A stretch of 6,419 nt of DNA, from assembly GCA_937967755.1 (NCBI GenBank), contig CALBTA010000016.1, forward strand, positions 1 to 6,419, read 5' to 3'. The position numbers were made by a program, and so were the translations under genes. This stretch comes from an uncultured Planctomycetaceae bacterium (GTDB lineage Bacteria; Planctomycetota; Planctomycetia; Pirellulales; Pirellulaceae). Below are positions 1 through 5,290 of this stretch, one piece after another (the first letter of the stretch is position 1; every line of letters starts with the position of its first letter). The notes below the pieces were generated by a model. The model made no database searches, had not been told where the DNA came from, and saw only the letters and a list, made by a program, of their open reading frames with translations.

Positions 1-1
1 T

Positions 2-205
2 GCTGATCCGTTCGCAGGCGGCGGAGCCGATCCCTTCGCCGGAGGCGGTGATCCCGACGACGGTGCCGGTGAGGTCGATCCGTTTGGTGGAGGAGACGAT
101 CCATTCGGCGGCGGTGCTGACCCCTTCGGCGGAGGCGATGCAGGCGGCGACCCGCCCATGCCCGAAGAAGACCCCTTCGCCGGCGGCGACGACCCGTTTG
201 GGTAA
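2..205 (+). CDS. C-terminal end of a DPF/glycine-repeat protein (partial, 5' end outside window)
   Basis: The reading frame is open from the left edge to a TAA at 203-205 and encodes 67 residues. The whole stretch is low-complexity, built from Asp-Pro-Phe-Gly/Ala-Gly-Gly units. Asp-Pro-Phe occurs seven times (residues 2-4, 10-12, 26-28, 33-35, 40-42, 57-59, 64-66 of the visible part), separated by Gly, Ala and acidic residues. The protein ends Asp-Asp-Pro-Phe-Gly. No catalytic domain, membrane span or cysteine is present here, so this is probably a disordered acidic tail of a larger protein whose folded part lies upstream. Similar DPFGG-rich tails are familiar from planctomycete proteins (recollection, not searched). 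A terminator-like hairpin follows 9 nt after the stop. The frame is chosen because the repeat is coherent only here; the overlapping ORF starting at 48 is a frame shadow. The function of the full protein cannot be told from this piece. Confidence 0.8.
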   Translation, partial: ADPFAGGGADPFAGGGDPDDGAGEVDPFGGGDDPFGGGADPFGGGDAGGDPPMPEEDPFAGGDDPFG

Positions 206-208
206 TCT

Positions 209-245
209 GTTCCCACTCGTTTCCACGCTCCGCGTGGGAACGAGT
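209..245. repeat. Dispersed palindromic (REP-like) element of the GTTCCCACGC..GCGTGGGAAC type
   Basis: The element reads as a near-perfect palindrome with a CTCC-type centre. From general knowledge, this palindrome family recurs in intergenic regions of many unrelated bacteria. Here it also has an extra GTTCCCA at 209-215 that can pair with TGGGAAC at 235-241, giving a second, competing fold. It sits exactly between two convergent genes, a common site for such elements. Only one copy is in the window, so its repetitive nature is recalled, not shown. Confidence 0.55.
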
Positions 246-256
246 TGACATTTTTT
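215..256 (+). terminator. Rho-independent-type terminator formed by a 14-bp palindrome plus T-run
   Basis: Positions 215-228 pair with 232-245 over 14 bp, with a single T-G wobble (222/238) and a 3-nt loop (229-231). Six T residues follow at 251-256, after a 5-nt gap. The hairpin lies 9 nt after the stop of the DPF-repeat gene and 12 nt beyond the stop of the convergent methyltransferase gene. On the minus strand the hairpin is not followed by a T-run, so it should work best for the plus-strand transcript. Its core, GTTCCCACGC/GCGTGGGAAC, is also that of a dispersed palindrome (see the repeat entry). Confidence 0.65.
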
Positions 257-257
257 C

Positions 258-1664
258 CTACACCTTCCGCATGAACAACAACGTCCGCTGCGAATTCGCA
301 ATCGCAACTTCCTCGCGGATTTCAAACCGCTTCGCAAATGCCGCTTTGCACTGCGCAAGCGTCAGGTCTTGAAACAGATCAACGCGGAATTTCATCAGCC
401 GCTGGAACATTTCATCTTCCGGCGGAACGAACTCTAGCACCAGATCGCGCTCGGTCAGGCTGTGCAGCAGATCGCACACGCCGGCCAGCGGCATGTTGGC
501 CGAAACCAGCAAGTGGTGCATCAATGCCAACGCCAACACGCAATCCGCCTTCGCCCGCTGCGCGAACGCCGGGCGTTCCAGATTCATGAACCCAATCGCC
601 GGGCTGGGGTTCGCCAGGTCGAGAACGACGGGCGTAATGTTGGCCGGGCGGTCTTTCAGCCCGCGGTACAGCATCTCAATCGCGTCGTGATCGGCGTCAG
701 CGGCCAACACTTCAGCACCGCATTCCGCCGCCAGGCGGCTGTACTCGCCCGTGTTGCAGCCCAGATCGAGCACCTGGCGAGGGTTGGATTGCATCAGGAA
801 CTTGCAGACCGCGCCCTTTTTCGCCAGTTCCGCTTCACCATCATAGTTGCAGATGTTCGTGTAGTCGGTCCACACTCCGCTCGGCCGGTAACTGTCGGCC
901 AGCTTGCGGAGTTTGCGTCGCATCCGCTGCAGATTCAACACCTGAGCCCGCGTGTTGTCGGCAGGCTTTTCCAACGTCTCCCGCTGCGCTCGCCGCCCCT
1001 TCTCCGCCCAGCGGTGCAGCCATAACGGCATCGTTACGTCGAGGAATAACCCCGGTCGCAGTTTTTGCCACCAGGAAAACGCGCGGCCGACCGATTCAAT
1101 GTCCCGCCCGTTGATCTTTCCCAGGAAGTCCGAATGCAAATCCCAATGCTGGTACCGGTTAAGCAGCAGCGGGTAGAGGAACATCTGCAGGAACTGCCCG
1201 TAGGCGAACCAGACATCCTGGCGCTGCGGCCTCTCGATCGAAGCGACGTCGATCATTTGCGGGCGGCCTTCGACGAATTGAATGTTGTAAGCCGTGGCGT
1301 CCTTCAGGGCGCAACCGTCTTTCAGCAGTTCCAGTTGCAAGTCAATCGTGTGAATGCCGGCGTCGGCCAGCATCGAGACCGACCACTCGTACGGGTAGGT
1401 GATGGTCGGTATCACCTCGTGTTCCAGGAAGTGATCCACGCCGGGGCAGTCATCGCGAAGTTCATCCAGCAGTTCACCCAGTTTGACGAACTGCGTATCG
1501 ACGATCAGCCGGCGGGCGACCAAATCGTCGAATCGCCCGCTGTCGGCCAACCCCTCAAGAACGCCCTGGCATGTTTCATCCACGGCGCGAAAAACCCGGC
1601 CTTCGCGGAAGAAGACAAAACCCGACGGATCGCGGAACGAACCTGCCACGCGTTGAATCGGCAT
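258..1664 (-). CDS. Class I SAM-dependent methyltransferase with an N-terminal kinase-like domain
   Basis: The protein has 468 residues and no signal peptide or membrane span, so it should be cytosolic. The C-terminal part (about 285-468) is a Rossmann methyltransferase. Motif I is VLDLGCNTGEY (298-308), the acidic segment after strand 2 is AADADHD (321-327), strand 4 is ADCVLALALMHHL (373-385), and LVLEFVPP (408-415) follows. The N-terminal part (about 1-230) contains LKDATAYNIQF (120-130) followed by MIDVASIE (137-144). This D-x4-N ... I-D arrangement (D122, N127, D139) matches the catalytic loop and metal-binding Asp of kinase/aminoglycoside-phosphotransferase folds. No glycine-rich loop is recognisable. 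This architecture is often annotated as a methyltransferase or nodulation NoeA-like protein (recollection). GGGAG lies 9 nt before the ATG, inside the end of the preceding gene, only 3 nt away, which implies translational coupling. The stop is TAG. The methyl acceptor is unknown; a glycan or envelope polymer is inferred from the neighbours. Confidence 0.85.
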   Translation of the reverse strand: MPIQRVAGSFRDPSGFVFFREGRVFRAVDETCQGVLEGLADSGRFDDLVARRLIVDTQFVKLGELLDELRDDCPGVDHFLEHEVIPTITYPYEWSVSMLADAGIHTIDLQLELLKDGCALKDATAYNIQFVEGRPQMIDVASIERPQRQDVWFAYGQFLQMFLYPLLLNRYQHWDLHSDFLGKINGRDIESVGRAFSWWQKLRPGLFLDVTMPLWLHRWAEKGRRAQRETLEKPADNTRAQVLNLQRMRRKLRKLADSYRPSGVWTDYTNICNYDGEAELAKKGAVCKFLMQSNPRQVLDLGCNTGEYSRLAAECGAEVLAADADHDAIEMLYRGLKDRPANITPVVLDLANPSPAIGFMNLERPAFAQRAKADCVLALALMHHLLVSANMPLAGVCDLLHSLTERDLVLEFVPPEDEMFQRLMKFRVDLFQDLTLAQCKAAFAKRFEIREEVAIANSQRTLLFMRKV

Positions 1665-1667
1665 CGC

Positions 1668-1862
1668 TTAATTCTCCCGCGTCTGCGCGCCGTCGCCCGC
1701 GGCGGCGTCAGCCGATTTTGCTTTGCCGCACAGCAATCGGACGCAGGCCCATATGGAACGGCGGAAATACGCCGCCGCGCCGGCGATGCCTGCGATGATC
1801 AACTGCAAAACAATCGCGCCCGACATCGGGTCGATATAGGCGAGGGTGGGTAGCATGTTCAT
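1668..1862 (-). CDS. Small single-span membrane protein with YIDP motif
   Basis: The protein has 64 residues: a short N-terminus, the motif YIDPMSG (9-15), one hydrophobic segment (about 16-33, AIVLQLIIAGIAGAAAYF), two arginines (34-35), a second weaker hydrophobic stretch (37-45) and a charged, alanine-rich tail. The YIDPxSG motif followed at once by a Leu/Ile-rich helix and a basic residue pair resembles a family of small proteins I recall as YIDPGSGS-type, found next to sulfatase/alkaline-phosphatase-like and methyltransferase genes. I know of no assigned function. Arginines after the helix suggest an N-out, C-in topology. The first ATG (1862) is used; a second, in frame at 1856, is equally possible because no clear ribosome-binding site precedes either. 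The gene lies 42 nt after the phosphatase-like gene and 3 nt before the methyltransferase, so it is very likely co-expressed and perhaps a membrane partner of one of them. Confidence 0.75.
   Translation of the reverse strand: MNMLPTLAYIDPMSGAIVLQLIIAGIAGAAAYFRRSIWACVRLLCGKAKSADAAAGDGAQTREN
1674..1678 (-). promoter_or_regulatory. Shine-Dalgarno GGGAG for the methyltransferase gene
   Basis: On the minus strand GGGAG is followed by 9 nt and then the ATG at 1664. It overlaps the last codons of the small membrane-protein gene, whose TAA ends 3 nt before this start. This fixes the methyltransferase start and argues that the two genes are translated from one message. Confidence 0.6.
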
Positions 1863-1904
1863 GGAGGTCTCTGGGCGATTGGATGTCGCGTTTCGTTTGG
1901 TTCG

Positions 1905-3590
1905 TTAGGGCTGGTTCAGCGTGACGCGCTGCTCCTCGCGGTTTTCACTGCTGGGTGTTTCCGCGGGCAACTTTAGAACTTCCGGCCGAATCGGCTGTCG
2001 CGCTGCTTCGGTCACGTCGACAAACTGGTACGCGTCGGTCTCGAAAAAACTGCGGTCGGGCTGCAACCGAATGTCGGTCGCGAAGTAGTGATTCAAAATC
2101 AGGGCGAACGTATTCACCGGCGTCATCTCCGGATAGAACGGCCCGTTATGGTCTTTCGGCAGGCGAATGGCGTTGAGGATGCCCATCGCCTCAGTCAAAT
2201 CTGTCTTCGTGGGATCATCAAAGTTCATTCGCGAGCGCGGGCCGTGATCCCCTTGCAGCACGATCACCGCCTCGCGATCGCCGGCGAGAATGTTGTCGAT
2301 GGTGTTCAGCAATCGCTGGTTCAAGTACGCCAGTTGCGCGGCGTAACTTTCGCGGTACAACTGGCGGTCGCCGTGGTGGCAAGACAAGAACCCCATGCCG
2401 TCGGCGACCAGGTATTGCCCGTGGATGTCGACCGCCGCCCCTTCGGCATCGAACACGAACGGCGGGTGCGGCGACATCAAGTGCGACAACACGAACGAAG
2501 GCTGCTCGGCATCGCCGGCCGCCGCGGGCAACGCTGCCAGCGTGGCGGTCAACCGCCGGCGGTGAAAATCTGCCGGGCGCGGAACGTCGCGGGGAAGCAG
2601 TTCCACCAAGGTCGGAACTGCCGTGGTGTGCAGCAGCACGTCTTGAAAAATGCTCAAACCCGGGGCCGGGGAAACAAAGCGGTCGAACTGGCGGCACTCG
2701 GTATCGGCTTTGCCCGAGGCGATCGAGACCGTGCGGTAGCCTCGTTGCGATAGGAAACGCGAAACGGCGTTATCCTGAATCATCTGCCGCACCGGCGCTC
2801 GCGTGCGAAACCGCTCCAAGCCCGCTTCGGGCAAATGCGTCATGTTCAACGACGACGCCAGCGATAACTCGGTCAGGTGATAGTTCGCCCGACTTTGATC
2901 GGCGATGTAAAACTCGCGCTCGCGGAGGTCGTTTAGGAACTGGCCGTTGTCGTGGTCGTACAGTTCCGCCAGTACGTCTTTGCGGCCATAGGCATCGACG
3001 ACGATGTAGTAAATATCAGGCAATTCGGCGCCTTCGGCGATGGGCGATTCGCCTGCGGGTATGGAAGGAAGCATCACGGCGACGGGCGATTGTTCAAGCT
3101 GTTGCCGGTCGTGCCAGATCGCAGCGCCGATTTGGTACCCCTGCATTCCAACCAGCGCCAGCGACGCAAAGCCGGCAAACGTCGCCGCGCCTTGCAGCCA
3201 CCGCTCGTGCCGCAGCCGCCAGCAAAGCCAAATCAGCAGCAGGAAACCGAACGACCAGGCCGCCAGGAATTGCGTCGCGGGCAGCAGATGCTGCATTCGC
3301 AATTGCACATATCCGTACAGACCAAGCCAGGCGATGACCGCACATACGATCAGTTCGCGGGCAGGCGATTTCCAAACCAGTAGCGCAGCAACCAGATGAA
3401 TCGCCAGCACAGCCGCCAGCGCGGCGCCCCAGGTAACCGCCAGCGCCGAAAGCGGCGGGTAGTGCAACGGATCGCCCGCGAGAATGCCCACCACCAACCC
3501 GCTCGTCAGCAGGTAAGGCAGCAGCACGAAACCCCAGGACGCCTTGCGCGGGGGTTCGTTTTGAGCGTCATTTCCTGCCGCGAATTCCAT
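1905..3590 (-). CDS. Membrane-anchored sulfatase/alkaline-phosphatase-superfamily protein (LTA-synthase-like architecture)
   Basis: The protein has 561 residues. The N-terminal 160 hold about five membrane spans (roughly 20-38, 47-73, 79-97, 106-124, 133-155), followed by a large extracytoplasmic domain (about 190-530). That domain begins PDIYYIVVDAYGRKDVL, where D199 is the first metal ligand. NYHLTELSLASSLN (236-249) offers T240 as the likely nucleophile. SHLMSPHPPFVFD (369-381) carries H370 and H375, and VIVLQGDHGPRS (442-453) carries the D448-H449 metal pair. The Cys-x-Pro-x-Arg signature of formylglycine sulfatases is absent, so phospho- or phosphoglycerol-transfer, or phosphoester hydrolysis, is more likely than sulfate ester cleavage. 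The layout resembles LtaS/OpgB-type enzymes that modify envelope polymers, but the substrate is not determinable. The hydrophilic C-terminal tail after 535 is probably disordered. The start at 3590 precedes the first span by a short polar leader; no strong ribosome-binding site is seen, although a TAAAAT box lies 25 nt upstream (3615-3620). Confidence 0.85.
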   Translation of the reverse strand: MEFAAGNDAQNEPPRKASWGFVLLPYLLTSGLVVGILAGDPLHYPPLSALAVTWGAALAAVLAIHLVAALLVWKSPARELIVCAVIAWLGLYGYVQLRMQHLLPATQFLAAWSFGFLLLIWLCWRLRHERWLQGAATFAGFASLALVGMQGYQIGAAIWHDRQQLEQSPVAVMLPSIPAGESPIAEGAELPDIYYIVVDAYGRKDVLAELYDHDNGQFLNDLREREFYIADQSRANYHLTELSLASSLNMTHLPEAGLERFRTRAPVRQMIQDNAVSRFLSQRGYRTVSIASGKADTECRQFDRFVSPAPGLSIFQDVLLHTTAVPTLVELLPRDVPRPADFHRRRLTATLAALPAAAGDAEQPSFVLSHLMSPHPPFVFDAEGAAVDIHGQYLVADGMGFLSCHHGDRQLYRESYAAQLAYLNQRLLNTIDNILAGDREAVIVLQGDHGPRSRMNFDDPTKTDLTEAMGILNAIRLPKDHNGPFYPEMTPVNTFALILNHYFATDIRLQPDRSFFETDAYQFVDVTEAARQPIRPEVLKLPAETPSSENREEQRVTLNQP

Positions 3591-3719
3591 TGCCGAAGCC
3601 TGCTTTACGATTGAATTTTAAAACGAAGTTGTGAATCGAGTCTGGCCGCTAAATTCGGCACAAGATTCTCAAACCGATGCAGGGCTTGCGCGCTGTGGGC
3701 CGCGAAAACATAGCTTTCA

Positions 3720-3747
3720 GAATGTCGAATGTCGAATGTCGAATGTC
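3720..3747. repeat. Tandem repeat, four perfect copies of GAATGTC
   Basis: Four head-to-tail 7-bp units run from 3720 to 3747, and a partial fifth (GAA) continues into GAACAAGGAA. The array lies between the phosphatase-superfamily gene and the GT87 gene. It merges with the left arm of the inverted repeat at 3740-3757. Arrays of this GAATGTC / GACATTC kind are, to my recollection, common noncoding repeats in planctomycete-like and some environmental genomes. Confidence 0.8.
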
Positions 3748-3823
3748 GAACAAGGAATGCCGAACCTCGAAGGGGCGTTCAGCGGGATGAATTCATCATT
3801 CGAAGTTCCTTGTTCGACATTCG
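3740..3823. repeat. Inverted repeat, 18-bp perfect arms
   Basis: The left arm at 3740-3757 is the exact reverse complement of the right arm at 3806-3823 (CGAATGTCGAACAAGGAA against TTCCTTGTTCGACATTCG). A 48-nt interior separates them, and within it CCTCGAAGG (3765-3773) has weak local symmetry. The left arm is intergenic. The right arm lies wholly inside the 3' end of the GT87 reading frame and encodes its last residues. No T-run follows on either strand, so it is not a standard intrinsic terminator. Confidence 0.75.
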
Positions 3824-5076
3824 TCATGCAAAGGCAGACCGACAGTTCTCTCCCAGCGGGAGAGGGAGACATCCGCCAACAGCGATCGGCTGAGTACGAC
3901 TCCCAGCGTTACAACCGCTAGAAGCGGCAGATAGTGCAGCAGCACGTTGAGCAGCGGCAGCGCGGCCAACGCAGGCGGCGTGCCGGTTCCGGCCATGCCG
4001 ATCATCAGCAGCGCAGCGCCGACAACCATCTTTGGCAGCAGGGTCTTGGTGTCACGAACCGACAGTGCCGCGATCACACCCGGAAAAACGAGCATCACCA
4101 GGTAGTGCCCCCACATCGTCGCGCTGCCTGCGAGCATGGCGAGCGTGAGCAAGCTGAATTGCTGCTGGCGATTCTGCTTCCCGAAGAGGCAAACGGTATA
4201 TGCCGCCGCGATTAGCCCTAACCCGGCGAGCAATCCAACTCTGTGGCTGGCGATGCCCGCTGATTCCGGCGGAGCAAAGTCGTACCAGGCGTGCGTCAGG
4301 TTGCCCAACAGCGAAGGTAGGCCGAAGTTAAACGTGCGGTTGACCGCGTTGGACGTCACCACGTCCAACCCACGATGCAGGAATTCGCCCCACAGTTGCG
4401 GGCCGGTGACGCTGATCATCAGCAAACAACCGGCCGAAACCCATGCTGCGCGGCGTAGCTTTGCGCCGACCGGCTCGTCGGTCTGCCACAGAAACCACGG
4501 CAACAGCACCAGCGGAAATAACTTGATCAACCCGGCGGCGGCGATCAGCGTACAGGCCGCGTGATGCCTGCCGCGCAGGTTCAACGCCAGTGCGCCGACG
4601 ATCATCGCTCCCAACAGCATCTGCACTTGTGAGTGGTAAATGTGCCAGTAGACCGGGTTGGAAAAGACCACGGCCGCTGCAATGGCCAGCATCACCTCCG
4701 GGCGAAGCCGCAAGCGGCATAGTTTCCAAACCATCGCCAACATGGCAGCCATTGCCGCCAGTTGAACGAATTGCCACAGCAGGCAAGCAGCCAGCGGCGG
4801 CAACGCGGCCAGCGGAGCGAACAGCCACAACAGCGGCGGCGGGTTGGTAGCGTGCGGAATCCGCTCGTCGAATTCAAACCCGAACTGTTGGTACCGATCC
4901 GCAAGCGAAACCGCGTAGGGGTTCTCACCTTCAAGCAGCGCCCGGCTGGAAACGTAGTAATGGGCAAAATCGTTACGACCGGCGGACTGCGGAAGAAGCA
5001 TCACCAGCCGCGCAATGCCAAACGCCAACGCGGTTATCGCCAGGTAGGTCAGATGTTTGTGTTTGAGTTGCGGCAT
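3796..5076 (-). CDS. GT87 (DUF2029)-family polytopic membrane glycosyltransferase
   Basis: From the chosen start the protein has 426 residues with about 9-11 membrane spans. The first is near residues 9-28. The first extracytoplasmic loop holds GRNDFAHYYVSSRALLEGENPY (33-54), where D36 matches the acidic residue of GT-C enzymes. TNPPPLLWLFAPLAALP (78-94), HSQVQMLLGA (148-157) and GLIKLFPLVLLPWFLW (182-197) are the other family landmarks. GT87 enzymes use polyprenyl-phosphate sugars (mannose in the mycobacterial members) on the outer face of the membrane. The frame is open back to an ATG at 5202, adding 42 polar residues with no hydrophobic segment; I prefer 5076 because family members reach span 1 quickly, but neither start has a clear ribosome-binding site. 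The last 23 residues (404-426) are encoded by repeat DNA and are probably not native. The acceptor is unknown. Confidence 0.8.
   Translation of the reverse strand: MPQLKHKHLTYLAITALAFGIARLVMLLPQSAGRNDFAHYYVSSRALLEGENPYAVSLADRYQQFGFEFDERIPHATNPPPLLWLFAPLAALPPLAACLLWQFVQLAAMAAMLAMVWKLCRLRLRPEVMLAIAAAVVFSNPVYWHIYHSQVQMLLGAMIVGALALNLRGRHHAACTLIAAAGLIKLFPLVLLPWFLWQTDEPVGAKLRRAAWVSAGCLLMISVTGPQLWGEFLHRGLDVVTSNAVNRTFNFGLPSLLGNLTHAWYDFAPPESAGIASHRVGLLAGLGLIAAAYTVCLFGKQNRQQQFSLLTLAMLAGSATMWGHYLVMLVFPGVIAALSVRDTKTLLPKMVVGAALLMIGMAGTGTPPALAALPLLNVLLHYLPLLAVVTLGVVLSRSLLADVSLSRWERTVGLPLHDECRTRNFE
3848..3864. repeat. Short palindrome CTCTCCC-AGC-GGGAGAG inside the GT87 gene end
   Basis: A 7-bp perfect stem (3848-3854 with 3858-3864) has a 3-nt loop and can be extended outward by two T-G wobbles (3846-3866). 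The sequence matches a palindromic repeat type that I recall as frequent in intergenic DNA. Read on the minus strand it encodes Leu-Ser-Arg-Trp-Glu-Arg, a peptide familiar as the translation of such repeats at spurious gene ends. Confidence 0.55.
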
Positions 5077-5290
5077 GGATTTGTGGCAAGTCAACGAGGC
5101 CAGTTCCCAATCATACGCCGCAATAAAGTGACTGTACGCCAGCCGGCCTGTCGATTTGCTTTCGCGCGTCTTATTCGCTGGGTAGTTGGAGGTGGTGGGC
5201 ATGGGTATATTGCTGAGGCGAGGCGAGAAATTGACTTCGCCAACAGGTACTCGCCTTCAGTTGCGTCTGATTCCGCCAAGCTCGAAGCCC
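5077..5290. promoter_or_regulatory. Divergent intergenic region between GT87 and rhomboid genes
   Basis: The two genes diverge here, so promoters for both are expected. On the minus strand TATGAT (5110-5115) lies 34 nt before the preferred GT87 start, with a poor -35 match (CGTACA, 5133-5138) at a 17-nt spacing. On the plus strand TTGACT (5231-5236) could be a -35 but no good -10 follows. A perfect 7-bp inverted repeat AGGCGAG/CTCGCCT (5221-5227, 5250-5256) flanks that TTGACT and could be an operator. If the GT87 gene starts at 5202 this region shrinks to 5203-5290. Confidence 0.3.

Noticed and set aside
462..1025. 187-codon plus-strand open frame
   Set aside because: Antisense to the methyltransferase domain. 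The composition is shadow-like and no recognisable domain or ribosome-binding site is present.
1065..1853. 262-codon plus-strand open frame
   Set aside because: It lies antisense to both the methyltransferase and the YIDP gene. Its translation is rich in His, Arg, Gln and Val with no motif, while the minus strand shows clear methyltransferase motifs; it is a high-GC shadow.
2088..2753. 221-codon plus-strand open frame
   Set aside because: Antisense to the catalytic domain of the phosphatase-superfamily gene, whose metal-ligand motifs are intact on the minus strand.
3720..3747. CRISPR array
   Set aside because: The repeats are 7-bp head-to-tail copies with no spacers.
3740..3823. The inverted repeat as an intrinsic terminator for the GT87 gene
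   Set aside because: The arms are far apart, one arm is coding, and no T-run follows on the minus strand.
3631..3921. 96-codon plus-strand open frame across the repeat region
   Set aside because: Much of its translation is repeat-derived (VECRMSNVEQ and FEVPCSTFVM types), and it overlaps the 3' end of the GT87 gene antisense.
5201..5290. Upstream ATG extension of the rhomboid gene
   Set aside because: The 30 extra residues are polar and arginine-rich with no ribosome-binding site, and the start would touch the outer start of the divergent gene.
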